Part shown: in pieces, positions 1-11,098 of the stretch | Layout of the letters: the number at the start of each line of letters is the position of its first letter | Position numbering within the stretch: position 1 is the first letter of the stretch | DNA from: Dysidea avara | Lineage: Eukaryota > Porifera > Demospongiae > Dictyoceratida > Dysideidae | NCBI RefSeq assembly: GCF_963678975.1 | Contig: NC_089282.1 | Coordinates: 1-64,000, forward strand | Direction: 5' to 3' | Length of the DNA: 64,000 nucleotides | Notes under the pieces: model-generated | Told to the model about the DNA's origin: nothing | What the model saw: only the letters and a program-made list of their open reading frames with translations | Database searches by the model: none | Made by a program: the position numbers and the translations under genes

Positions 1-1188
1 CCTAACCCTAACCCTAACCCTAACCCTAACCCTAACCCCTAACCCTAACCCTAACCCTAACCCTAACCCTAACCCTAACCCTAACCCTAACCCTAACCCT
101 AACCCTAACCCTAACCCTAACCCTAACCCTAACCCTAACCCTAACCCTAACCCTAACCCTAACCCTAACCCTAACCCTAACCCTAACCCTAACCCTAACC
201 CTAACCCTAACCCTAACCCTAACCCTAACCCTAACCCTAACCCTAACCCTAACCCTAACCCTAACCCTAACCCTAACCCTAACCCTAACCCTAACCCTAA
301 CCCTAACCCTAACCCTAACCCTAACCCTAACCCTAACCCTAACCCTAACCCTAACCCTAACCCTAACCCTAACCCTAACCCTAACCCTAACCCTAACCCT
401 AACCCTAACCCTAACCCTAACCCTAACCCTAACCCTAACCCTAACCCTAACCCTAACCCTAACCCTAACCCTAACCCTAACCCTAACCCTAACCCTAACC
501 CTAACCCTAACCCTAACCCTAACCCTAACCCTAACCCTAACCCTAACCCTAACCCTAACCCTAACCCTAACCCTAACCCTAACCCTAACCCTAACCCTAA
601 CCCTAACCCTAACCCTAACCCTAACCCTAACCCTAACCCTAACCCTAACCCTAACCCTAACCCTAACCCTAACCCTAACCCTAACCCTAACCCTAACCCT
701 AACCCTAACCCTAACCCTAACCCTAACCCTAACCCTAACCCTAACCCTAACCCTAACCCTAACCCTAACCCTAACCCTAACCCTAACCCTAACCCTAACC
801 CTAACCCTAACCCTAACCCTAACCCTAACCCTAACCCTAACCCTAACCCTAACCCTAACCCTAACCCTAACCCTAACCCTAACCCTAACCCTAACCCTAA
901 CCCTAACCCTAACCCTAACCCTAACCCTAACCCTAACCCTAACCCTAACCCTAACCCTAACCCTAACCCTAACCCTAACCCTAACCCTAACCCTAACCCT
1001 AACCCTAACCCTAACCCTAACCCTAACCCTAACCCTAACCCTAACCCTAACCCTAACCCTAACCCTAACCCTAACCCTAACCCTAACCCTAACCCTAACC
1101 CTAACCCTAACCCTAACCCTAACCCTAACCCTAACCCTAACCCTAACCCTAACCCTAACCCTAACCCTAACCCTAACCCTAACCCTAA
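1..1188. repeat. Terminal telomere array (CCCTAA)n
   Basis: About 198 head-to-tail CCCTAA units run from the first base to 1188, with a single slip (one extra C) near 35-40. The C-rich strand reads 5'->3' from the left edge, the orientation expected for a left chromosome end, so the window starts at a true telomere. The array stops abruptly at CCCTAA|GGCTGTACC. The near-perfect homogeneity shows active telomere maintenance of the TTAGGG type. Confidence 0.98.
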
Positions 1189-1466
1189 GGCTGTACCACC
1201 AGAAACGTTTCAAAGTTGGCGGACCATCTTATGAAGCTACACAGTAGTTTAACCACCGAGGAGAGACACCATTATTTAAAACTGGGAAGACAGCACGGAC
1301 ACCGTGTAAGTAGTTACTTTTCAATTATGTAACTATTTCAAGTAATTATTATTTTTGTACCAGCCTCCAGGTGTCAAAATTCAACAGGCAATTCGAAGGG
1401 TATTACAATACATCAATTTTATACAGTATTTATTACATTTACCATAACATATAGGCTAGGACACCA
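1189..1466 (+). promoter_or_regulatory. Telomere-proximal leader of the first YR gene
   Basis: This 278-bp stretch lies between the telomere and the first coding exon. No TATA box is evident. A GTGTAAGT donor-like site near 1302 could end an untranslated first exon. It also marks the left boundary of the first subtelomeric unit. The promoter role is inferred from position only. Confidence 0.35.
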
Positions 1467-3555
1467 ATGATGCCAGGTACCCTTACCCAAACAACATTAC
1501 CTAGCATATGCAGCAGCAACATGGTAAACTAAATGTTTATATATACATGTCAAGTTACTTACATGATGACCATAGCCTGCTGGATCAATGACTATGGCTG
1601 TTCAAGCATCACCACCTCAACTTCTTCAATCTAACAACACAGTAAGTTGGAATTTATATTAGTATTTTACTTACGTAAATAGACACAGAGTGCCAGTTTC
1701 TCAACTGTTCCTAAAGTTCCTCAACCTAACAACACGGTACGTAAGTTAGAATTTTTATTAGTATTTGACTTACAACTTACATAAATAGACACAACTGGTT
1801 GTACAGTGTGCCGGAGTCTCCACTGTTCCTCAAGTTCCTCGACCTAACAACATGGTACGTAAGTTAGCATTTTTATTAGTATTTGACTTACAACTTATGT
1901 AAATAGACTCAAATTGTTAAACAGACTACCGGCTTGTCCACTGCTCCTCAAGTTCCTCAATCCAACAGCATGGTAGGTTAGACATCCTTTAGAGCTTGTA
2001 TACCTGTAATTATTGTTGTACTGTAGGGTATCATCGAATCAATGGCTACAGCTGCTCCAGTACCTGCATTCCAAAGGTCTATGGAAAGTAACAGCATGGT
2101 AAGGCTGAACTCTACAGCTGTATAACACTAATTGATTGATGATGCTCACAGGATCAACCAGCCACCCCTTGCACGATGACTGCTACTCATAGTAAATCAT
2201 CCAATGATTACAACCTGGTAAGATTAAGTACATTTTGTGATTGCATAGTTTTATACACCGTCATCCACAACAGCCTAAAGAATTTGACTATGAAGGCTTC
2301 CAAACATATTTAAAGGTGTCATACAGCAAAAATCCAACTACTGCAAAATCCATAGCAAGGGATGTCAACTTGTACCTCGGCAGAGCAGAAGGAAGCAATT
2401 GCGATATTTTGAAGCTTCTAAACATAACAGAGCTTGAAAGGTTTATGGAAATAATGAAGGACCCGAAGCAACTGAAATTCAAGCCAAGCACACGGAAAGA
2501 GAAGCTGAACAGAATTAAATTAGCAATAAAATTTGCTAAACGCAGTATTGATGATGCACAGCTGTACTACAAGGCAAACAGGGTCATCGATTCCATCGAG
2601 GAATGGGTTCATGGGCTCAACAAAGATGTGAGTCTACAGAAACAAGAACGTGGCCTAGTAGTGAGAGAGATTTTACCACATCTGCAAGACCCGAACGAAT
2701 TTTTGAATGACCAGGAGGTATAAATATATGCCGACTCTCCGATTGTTATTAAATTGTGATATACATATGTAGGTAAAGGCTAAGCTAAGCAAGGCATTTG
2801 AGAATGCTTCCAGTGGACATTGTAACAAAGAAGAAATCGATACAATAACTGCATATGCAGCAGCAGCCACCATTTATGGAAATGGGCAGAGGTCAGGAGC
2901 TATTTCAAACCTCACCGTCGCAGAATTTGAAATGCGCGAGGAGAGCTATAGTGAAGAATCAGGAGATATGGTGGTTATTCCATGTGTACACCATAATACA
3001 GGGTCACAGGGGCTGGCTTATCTAGTGATTAGTGAGGAAGTTGATGACATGATACAATACTACCATGACAACATACGGCAGATGATTACTCCTGCAGCCA
3101 ATTGTGAACATTACCTCTTCTTGACTCGAAGTGGTGAACAATATGATCAGGTGTATCGACGAATCAAAAACACATTAGGGACAAAGTCTATGACTCCACC
3201 TCAGCCTGGTTTATACAGAGTGCTGATTTCCAGTGAGGCTAGACGTCACCTAGATGAAATGAAGAGACGCAAGACAGTAAAACACCTCAGTCACAGTGCA
3301 CAGACAAGTGAGACATACTATGAATATATGAACAATGTTGATGCCACAGAGGCACACGCAAACATCCGCACTCTATCTGCACTGCGACGGTGGAAGCAGC
3401 ATGAGGCAAAGCTTTTGACATCTAGATGGCCTCTATCTGGTGACCCTCCAGCTATTAAAGATATAAGAAATTTCATTAAAGAAAATCATATCACAAGAAC
3501 ATCAAAAGAGATTTTAGCCAAATGGCAACAGCTTCATAATAGTGAATATATTTAA
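1467..3555 (+). CDS. Tyrosine recombinase-like protein, subtelomeric copy 1 (9 exons)
   Basis: Proposed exons are 1467-1523, 1576-1641, 1689-1736, 1807-1854, 1925-1972, 2027-2098, 2152-2217, 2274-2717 and 2773-3555. Every junction is GT-AG and phase 0, giving 543 aa. Exons 1-7 are short, Ser/Pro/Asn-rich and repetitive; three are exactly 48 nt. Exon 8 is a helical N-terminal domain resembling the DNA-binding domain of YRs. Exon 9 holds the catalytic domain: box I Arg in YGNGQRSG, a Lys-like beta-hairpin (HHNTG where the sister copy has HHKTG), an Arg in LYRVL in place of HxxR, and KHLSHSAQT..ETYY carrying the late His and the Tyr nucleophile. The layout matches YRs of the Crypton or phage-integrase type. 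The start was chosen because the first exon opens with MM and ends in the same SSNM/donor context as later exons. The family call is by motif; the function is inferred. Confidence 0.72.
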
Positions 3556-3744
3556 TGTGAATGTACCTGTGCATTGTACAGTACGTGGTAACTTATTATT
3601 GCGACAGTTTCAAACTTACACAATATTATATCCACATGAAGTGCATGATACCTCATTGCATGACAGCGTGTGCCTGGTGTATCAGAATTCTGTCATGAGT
3701 TAATTCAGGAAGCGATTAACTGGGAGGGGGGGTCCATGAAACCC

Positions 3745-3870
3745 TTTTACCCCACCCCTGCCTTGTTGATGGTGTTCACAGGGTTGACCAGTCTCCAATT
3801 TCTCCAATGTTGAACAGCAAATGATGAAATGTCAACATATAAAGAGGGTAAAGGGTGAAGTTTCTATAGA
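3745..3870 (+). pseudogene. Degenerate YR exon-7 relic
   Basis: The stretch GATGGTGTTCACAGGGTTGACCAG near 3769 mirrors the acceptor and start of exon 7 of YR copy 1 (GATGATGCTCACAG then GATCAACCAG). No open frame survives. It probably remains from tandem duplication of the YR unit. Confidence 0.5.
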
Positions 3871-3910
3871 TTTTTCAATACGTCCAGTGTCCAAAGGGTG
3901 GTCCACAATC

Positions 3911-4428
3911 GTCTTCCAGTCAATATAACCTGGCTATCTAAAACGGTCACAAATGGTCACAGGGACCAGTGACTAAAACTGACATCTACGTTTATTTCCA
4001 ATACAGAGGTAGGGTACAAAATCAATGCCCTCTTCAATGCAGTATGGAGAAGTTGTAGAAGTACTTAGCAGTAAAAAAAGGACACCTGTATGGGATGAAA
4101 AATGTTGACATATAAAGGCAGCATCAAGACAAAAATCACAGACAGAAGCTTAAGGCACATATATAGATAGACCTCAAGCTCAATGTACTAAGTCTATATA
4201 TGCTGAATTTAAAATAATTATTAAGCCTATGGTTTGTATTTTACATTATGTAGCACATAACTTGCATATTGTGTACATTAAGAAAACTAAACTGGCGTAC
4301 GTACGCAGTAAACCGCCTCTTAGGGTGATAGATCGCCACACATGTATGCTACAATGATAATACAGCAAGCTGCTAATATTAAAAGCGTGCTTGATGCTAT
4401 TTACGTACTCACTTGTCCTTCCAACCGT
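3911..4428. repeat. Subtelomeric repeat of about 520 bp, copy 1
   Basis: It runs from TCTTCCAGTCAATATAACC to CTTGTCCTTCCAACCGT. It contains CGGTCACAAATGGTCACAG near its start, echoing the ATGGTCRCA motifs at the element 3' ends, and CGCCTCTTAGGGTGATAG near its end. Copy 2 follows almost directly and is nearly identical over its length. Confidence 0.85.
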
Positions 4429-4444
4429 CTTCCAGTCAACTTCA

Positions 4445-4963
4445 TCTTCCAGTCAATGTATAACCTGGCTATCTAAAACGGTCACAAATGGTCACAGGGA
4501 CCAGTGACTAAAACTGACATCTACGTTCATTTCCAATACGGAGGTAGGGTACAAAATCAATGCCCTCTTCACTGCAGTATGGAGAGGTTGTAGAAGTACT
4601 TAGCAGTAAAAAAAGGACACCTGTATGGGATGAAAAATGTTGACATATAAAGGCAGCATCAAGACAAAAATCACAGACAGAAGCTTAAGGCACATATATA
4701 GATAGACCTCAAGCTCAATGTACTAAGTCTATATATGCTGAATTTAAAATAATTATTAAGCCTACGGTTTGTATTTTACATTATGTAGCACATAACTTGC
4801 ATATTGTGTACATTAAGAAAACTAAACTGGCGTACGTACGCAGTAAACCGCCTCTTAGGGTGATAGATCGCCACACATGTATGCTACAATGATAATACAG
4901 CAAGCTGCTAATATTAAAAGCGTGCTTGATGTTATTTACGTACTCACTTGTCCTTCCAACCGT
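4445..4963. repeat. Subtelomeric repeat of about 520 bp, copy 2
   Basis: This is in direct tandem with copy 1 and nearly identical to it, with differences at only a few bases (for example GATGTTATT for GATGCTATT). The closeness suggests recent duplication or conversion. Confidence 0.85.
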
Positions 4964-5040
4964 AGAAGCCCACTATCAATTTGAAGGGTAGTGTTACATG
5001 TGTATGGTTATCTGACTTACATGTACAGCGCAGAGTCCCT

Positions 5041-5107
5041 ACTTCATTACTACTACTGCTGCTCCAGCATACGCATATATACCAAGGGTTCAGGGAAGTA
5101 ATAGCAT
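5041..5107 (+). pseudogene. Orphan YR exon-6-like fragment
   Basis: The stretch preceding TAATAGCATG|GTAAAT encodes a Thr/Ala/Pro-rich piece ending in SNSM. This is the same ending and donor context as exon 6 of YR copy 1, with an AG acceptor at the left. It is flanked by the repeats, not by a readable gene, so it is best read as a relic of another YR copy. Confidence 0.55.
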
Positions 5108-5379
5108 GGTAAATTAGAACTCTATAACATTTAAAGCATACCTTTTCAGGGGCAGATCCAGACATTTTAAAAGGGGGTTCCACACTGGAATTGCAACTTC
5201 AGCCTAATTGTAAGTGTAAGACCAGAAAAAATGGTCATCACCTGCTGACAATAGTTGCCTGCTATGTTGCTCCTCTTAAGAATACTGTGACTGCTCTATT
5301 AGAGTGTCTCGAGTAAGAGAGGCTCTTTTAAAAGGGGGGTGGGGTTCCATGACACCCTTTAACCCCCCCTCACCCCTGG

Positions 5380-5505
5380 ATCAGCCCCTCCTTATTGATG
5401 ATGTTCACAGGGTTGACCAGCGTCCAATCCAATCTGTCCAATGTTGAATAGCAAAGGATGTCAGTTTGTACCTCAGTAGAGCTGTTTAAATTTTTCTGTG
5501 GATTT
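5380..5505 (+). pseudogene. Degenerate YR exon-7/8 relic
   Basis: TGATGATGTTCACAGGGTTG resembles the exon-7 acceptor. The following GCAAAGGATGTCAGTTTG then TACCTCAGTAGAGC resembles exon 8 of copy 1 (GCAAGGGATGTCAACTTG then TACCTCGGCAGAGC). The frame is not maintained. Together with 5041-5107 this marks a decayed YR unit. Confidence 0.6.
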
Positions 5506-5540
5506 TTCAATACATCTAGTGTGCAAAGGGTGGTTCACAA

Positions 5541-6064
5541 TCGTCTTCCAGTCAATATATAACCTGGCTATCTAAAACGGTCACAAATGGTCACAGGGAC
5601 CAGTGACTAAAACTGACATCTATGTTCATTTCCAATACAGAGGTATATAGGGTACAAAATCAATGCACTCTTCACTGCAGTGCGGAGAGTTTGTAGAAGT
5701 ACCTAGCAGTAAAAAGAGGACACCTGTATGGGATGAAAATGTCAACATATAAAGGTGGCATCAAGACAAAAATCACAGACAGAAGCTTAAGGCACATATA
5801 TAGATAGACCTCAAGCTCAATGTACTAAGTCTATATATGTTGAATTTAAAATAATTATTAAGCCTATGGTTTGTATTTTACATTATGTAGCACATAACTT
5901 GCATATTGTGTACATTAAGAAAACTAAACTGGGGTACGTACGCAGTAAACCGCCTCTTAGGGTGATAGATCGCCACACATGTATGCTACAATAATAATAC
6001 AGCAAGCTGCTAATAGTAAAAGCGTGCTTGATGCTATTTACGTACTCACTTGTCCTTCCAACCG
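5541..6064. repeat. Subtelomeric repeat of about 520 bp, copy 3
   Basis: Same family as 3911-4428 and 4445-4963, somewhat more diverged. It is separated from copy 2 by the orphan YR exon fragments, so the repeat and the YR pieces were duplicated as one larger unit. Confidence 0.85.
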
Positions 6065-6306
6065 TAGAGGCCCACTATCATTTTGAATGTAAGCAGCTGG
6101 GGCTACACGTGGCTGCCGTTTTATGTTTTTACATGGCACGTGATTCTAACCGGCTGATAATTTTACGTTGCTTTAATTTTAACGGTTAAACATACGTGAA
6201 ATTTCCAACCGACTAGCTATACCTAAGGGTGCTTTGCTAAGAGCTGTGCTCAACTATGGTCAAATCTAAAACCTGTATACTGGCACCAGCAGGCTACCAC
6301 ACGCAG

Positions 6307-6329
6307 TGACGTCAAATATAATGACGTAA
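6307..6329. promoter_or_regulatory. Paired CRE-like sites upstream of YR gene 2
   Basis: TGACGTCA at 6307-6314 and TGACGTAA at 6322-6329 lie about 310-345 bp upstream of the proposed start codons of YR gene 2. CRE/ATF sites are common in animal promoters; activity here is inferred. Confidence 0.4.
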
Positions 6330-6673
6330 TTAGTAACCAAGAGCATGCGTGACGCGCATATGTTGACATGATTCCAGCAACATAAACCACGTCTAGTACA
6401 GGTAGAAATAGTGATGTTCTCGCTTCGTATGTGCATCCTAGAATTGGGTTATTGTTTCCTAAAACTACTCATTTTAGCCAGCTTTGTGTAATATACTGTG
6501 AATCTATTCAGGCATTTAACAAGCCTGACAATTGCCTACATAAAACAGGATATTGCAAGAGAAAATACTTTTTTTATGCATCATTGGGAATTCATATAAG
6601 ACTAAAAGCTTTAATTTGTACTTTAGTGACTCTACTGATGAATTTTACTCTAAATAATGATGTCCACAAAGAT

Positions 6674-9405
6674 ATGGCTGATTCAGAACCAGACTTTTCT
6701 TCTAAAAGGTGTGACAAGCAGCCAAGCAAGTGTGAAACAGGCCAGCAAAAATTGGTATGATTGCTATATAGCTGTGTAATGTTCAACGTATGTAACTACA
6801 TTTGATAGTTATACCACATGTTTAATTCTATACAGGTTAGCTCACATCTGCCAAGCAGTAACAGTTTTCTCTTAGTAAGCACATCAATTGTTACAATAAA
6901 CATCTATCATTATTATTCCACATATATTCAGGAAACAAACAGAGTTCTCTCAGAACTCCAGCCACCGCTGTCTGATGACTTTAATTTCAAAGGTTTTATG
7001 GCATACATTTTGACCACAGCTGGAGTAAGTAGGAATAAGGCAACTGCAAATTCTATTGTGTTGGATCTGATCCGCTTTTATGAAGTAACAACACAATCAT
7101 CCAAGGACTGCTTTGGCAAGATAGACACACTACTAACCAGATCCAACCTGGAGGCATTCCTAGAGTACATCAGAGAAGAAAAGTATTATAAACCAGCAGC
7201 AATTACTGAACAAATATGGAGACTACAATTTGCTATTAAATACATCATGGATCTAACTAACAGAAAAGACTACTACACTAGAGGAAGCCATTTGCTGAAA
7301 CTGTTAACAGATCAGAATCTTTCACTGTCACATAAAGCCAGCAAACGGCAAAGTAGAAGCATTGAAAAATGGTCATGTGTTGAAAGTGAAAAAGTGAGGG
7401 AGTAATGTGTGTGATATTATGTTAAATTTCTGGTCACACGTAATATATTTTATATAATACATATGCAGTATACACATCATACAGTATGTCACATGCATAT
7501 AGATATGTGCATTTAGTCAGTGATATTATACATTATGATGGTAATGTAGGTTAATGGACCAAAAGGAGATATATCCATGGCAGAGACGCATAAAATATTA
7601 CCACCTTTATGCAGCTCAAGTGATACTTCTACATCATCCAATGCACAAAGTAGCCAAGAAAAAAGAATAGTACAATATTCGGTATAGTATTAAGTGTTTC
7701 TCTGGCCAATTGTAATATTCTCACCTGCACAGGATGCTTTAGCTGCAATACAATCCATATATGATGACTCAAATGAAAGTGATGCCAGCACAGATGATGC
7801 TAATAACATTAGTCCTGTGATCACAAGCACAAGCACCGAGAGCATTATGTCAGATACAGTAAGAATAGTCATCGTATTTAGATGTGTACTCTTTGTGACT
7901 GTATCATGTAGGCAAGCACTGGGACACAAACAAGCATATGGTCAAGTGATGACAGCACTTCCATTTGCAGTGATGAATCAAACAGTGATGACAATCATCA
8001 ATTTACTTCTGATGCAGGTGGTGATATTTCCATCATTGACAATGATATAGGAAGCAAAGGTCCATCAAACTTTGACTTAATACATGGAGTGAAAGACTGC
8101 AATGTGCAGCTTCAAAATTATAAATTCAATTTTACTGGCTTTGCAAGATATTTAGAGGGTATTGCAGGAGGAAACAGAAATAAAGACGCTTCAAAAGCTA
8201 TTGTCCGTGATGTCCAAATGTTTTTTCAGGCAACACCAGCCACATCTAACAGTGACATTGATCGATTATTCAATAAATCAAATCTTGAAATGTTTTTTCA
8301 AAAACTCTTATCTGACAGGGAGTACAAACCCACCACTTTATCAGAGAAAATACGACGCATGAAGCTGGCAATAAAGTATGTGATCCATGCTGAGGATTCC
8401 ATGATGACAAATAAAGAGCTATTTATTAAAGGAAGTAGATTGCTAGAGTTATTGACACAGTGGTGCCTTTCTCTGTCCAAAGCAATTGCATTACAGCGAC
8501 AACAGCATTCTCTCACAATCACTGAACAATTACCGTTAGTGTTGGATCCACAGGAATTCTTAGAAAATAGAAAGGTATGGAGTAAAACAGTGATCATGGT
8601 TACAACTGATCAAATCATTTTTATACTTCTACAGGTTCAACATAACGTGCAAGAAGCAAGAACAGTATTGGGTGAAGGATTTGATAAACCAGCTGCTAAA
8701 ATTCTGACTGCATATGCTGCTGCATGCGTAGTCTATGGAAATGGACAAAGGTCTGGAGTTGTTACAAATTTGAGGATTGTAGAATTCAACCAACGCCAAC
8801 CATGTGATCATGAAACTGATAAAGTGGTGATAAATTGCCTGCACCATAAGACTGGACCTCAGGGGATTGCACATCTAGTAGTGACTCGTGATATTGAACA
8901 GTTGTTGGTTGACTATTACAACAAAGTTCGGCGGAAGATAAGGACATTTAACTTTTCTAATTCAAACAGATTTTTCCTAACAACCAATGGCTCTCTTTAT
9001 ACACAAGTGTATCGTAGAATGAAGGAGGCTCTATCTGTAGGACGTTTAAAACCTCCCAGGCCAAAAGACTACAGAATTTTGGTAGCCACAGATGCTGCAA
9101 GGGAGCTGAATGATGCAGATTTAAGAAGAGTAGCAAAACACCTTTGCCACAGTACAGAAACAAGTAGGCGATATTACCAGTTTAGCAACACAAATGATTC
9201 ATTGCTGGCTCATCAAGCTCTACAAAATCTTTCTGAAAGACAAAAATGGTCTACACAACACATCACAGCGTTGCTTAAAGAGTGGCCACTAAGCAATAGT
9301 CCACCAGGTTTAATGGTGTGTAGAGAGATTGCCAAGAACTATAAAATGAATCGAACTGGAAAGGATGTTCTGGACAAATGGAGACAATTGCAAAAATCTC
9401 TTTAG
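6674..9405 (+). CDS. Tyrosine recombinase-like protein, subtelomeric copy 2, with duplicated N-terminal domain
   Basis: Proposed exons are 6674-6754, 6836-6874, 6932-7393, 7550-7681, 7733-7858, 7912-8574 and 8635-9405. All are phase 0, giving 757 aa; an in-frame upstream ATG at 6638 is an alternative start. The exon at 6932-7393 carries a helical domain (FNFKGFMAYI to QNLSLS) paralogous to the one in 7912-8574 (FNFTGFARYL to WCLSLS), so the N-terminal domain occurs twice before a single catalytic domain. An Asp/Ser-rich linker (exons 7550-7858) separates them. Catalytic features are all present: YGNGQRSG (box I Arg), HHKTG (Lys), KDYRILVATDAA (Arg of the HxxR position) and HLCHSTETSRRYY (His and Tyr). 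The last intron matches YR copy 1 in position and phase. At 60 nt it is a multiple of three with no in-frame stop, so unspliced RNA would also be open. The model has no broken frame. Confidence 0.75.
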
Positions 9406-10391
9406 CAATTCCACATTCATGTTCACAGCAATCATTGTATGTAATATTGTGTGCTGAAACTATTATAATTGGAGAGCTGTTTGCAGTAGTACAATTGTTT
9501 AAGTTGGGCTAATTATACTGTCTGCAAGTTTCCACTCTATACATGAGATGTCCATTGTCCTGTACTAAAACAAACAAACAAACAAACAAACAAACAAACA
9601 AAAAAATGTATAAAACGCTGGGCATGTATGGTTAATTTATCAATCTAGAAAGCTAAATGTATAGTATAGATTGTGAGAGCCCTTCAATACAATACATATG
9701 TCATGGTGATCATGCACATTCCAACACAATAACTTTTTAAGAGTTCAGCTTGAATATTCTTAAAAGCTCATGCAATACCCTAATACAACATACACCTATC
9801 ATTAGCATATAGCTAGGTGATTCAAATGTAATATTTATTTTTAATGGATATAAGTGTAATGTATGTTACAGAAGTGTCCAGAAGTGTATTTGGTCTTAAC
9901 TTGCACCACAAAGCCAATTAAAAGCTTACTAAGTGATAACAATTTAATTGTCATAGTAGATTGGTATAAAAACTATGAGTCAAGTAAGTTTGAAAAAATA
10001 TGTGCCCACATACCCTGTTTTTACAGGCCCAGTCACATACAGTGAATGCAATACTTTGGCATGTAGAATCCACTTCACCCTTAAAGATTATTAATGACAT
10101 GCAATTGATTTACTAATGGCATCTACTATCATGACGTGTAGCTAGGATGTCACAGAAATTGTTAGATCAGTACATAAAATTGACTCACAATAGACAGTAA
10201 AAAGTAGCTATGGTTACATGCAAGACAATGGTTAGCACATTTAATGAGTGCAAACCTATGCTTAATATATATATAATGATCAGTCTGATAAGTAATTTCA
10301 GAAATGTAGCAAAAAAAATTGATTGTATCTAAGTTGACTCACAATAGATATTGAGATGTAGCCTATATGCAAGGACACACTATTAAAAGCT
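9406..10391. other. 3' flank of YR gene 2
   Basis: AT-rich sequence without a readable gene. It includes an (AAAC)n microsatellite at about 9569-9605. I see nothing else assignable. Confidence 0.5.
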
Positions 10392-10531
10392 AATGGTCGC
10401 AACTGGCTAAGTATCCTTGGAATGGTCAAAAATGGTCGCAAATACTTTCTAAATGGTCGCAATGGTCACCTGTAACGTATTTAATGGTCGCAAATGGTTT
10501 GATTTTTTTTTAAATGGTCGCATGTCCGGGG
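10392..10531. promoter_or_regulatory. ATGGTCRCA motif cluster and element 3' end (unit 1)
   Basis: ATGGTC-type motifs begin at 10393, 10422, 10432, 10453, 10462, 10484 and 10514; five continue as GCA. The cluster ends in GTCCGGGGCC, which abuts four CCCTAA repeats. The same arrangement recurs at 11895-12027, so it defines a conserved 3' terminus. By analogy with arm sites of other YR systems the motifs could be recombinase-binding sites; that is inference. Confidence 0.65.
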
Positions 10532-10555
10532 CCCTAACCCTAACCCTAACCCTAA
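10532..10555. repeat. Interstitial telomeric repeat (CCCTAA)4
   Basis: Four perfect CCCTAA units in the same orientation as the chromosome-end telomere. The left side joins CGGGGCC and the right side joins GGCATTGC inside the truncated YR coding sequence. The tract therefore separates two stacked units. Confidence 0.95.
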
Positions 10556-11098
10556 GGCATTGCACGGCTGGTGGTGACACGTGACATTGAACAATTACTT
10601 TATGAATACTACACACATGCTCGACTGAAAATACGAGCCAAAGAATTTACAAATTCTAATAGATTTTTCCTGACTACAACTGGCTTTCTATATACACAAG
10701 TATACAGAAGAATAAAAGAGGCTTTATCCATAGAAAATCTAAAGCCACCTAGGCCTAAAGATTACAGGATAATGGTTGCAACGGATGCGGCAAGAGAGCT
10801 GAATGATGTAGATTTACGAAGAGTAGCAAAACATCTATGTCACAGCACAGAAACAAGCAGGCAATACTATGAATTTAGCAACAATAATGATATGGTGCTT
10901 GCTCATCAAGCCCTTTGCAACCTCTCGAAAAAACGAAAATGGTCTAAGCAGCATATAACAGCACTGCTTAAAGAATGGCCATTAACCAACAGCCCACCTG
11001 GTTTAGCAGTGTGCAGAGAGATATCAAGAAAACATCACATGAGCAGAACTGGAAAGTAAGTATTGGACAAGTGGAGGCAATTAAAGAAGACAATGTAG
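10556..11098 (+). pseudogene. 5'-truncated tyrosine recombinase copy 3
   Basis: The frame enters at GIARLVVTRDIEQLL, which aligns with the middle of the YR copy 2 catalytic domain. Box I and everything upstream are missing. The KDYR motif and the HLCHSTETSRQYY block with its late His and Tyr remain. A TAA at 11057-11059 replaces an Asp codon, after which the family ending (LDKWRQLKK) still follows to 11098. The 5' edge is fused directly to interstitial telomere repeats, as expected if a chromosome end eroded into the gene and was healed. Confidence 0.85.

Larger units (their letters stand above)
3556..6637. other. Inter-gene subtelomeric region with repeats and YR relics
   Basis: There is no intact gene here. 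The region holds three copies of a repeat of about 520 bp, one orphan exon and two short degenerate tracts resembling exons 7-8 of the YR gene, listed separately. The rest, including 6065-6300, is unassigned sequence. Confidence 0.6.

Noticed and set aside
32-1213. Long minus-strand open frame of alternating Val-Arg
   Set aside because: It is the translation of TTAGGG repeats; the six-base unit has no stop in that frame.
7694-8050. 118-codon open frame as a separate small gene
   Set aside because: It reads through an intron; splicing at 7859-7911 in another frame joins acidic exons to the YR catalytic part with consistent phase.
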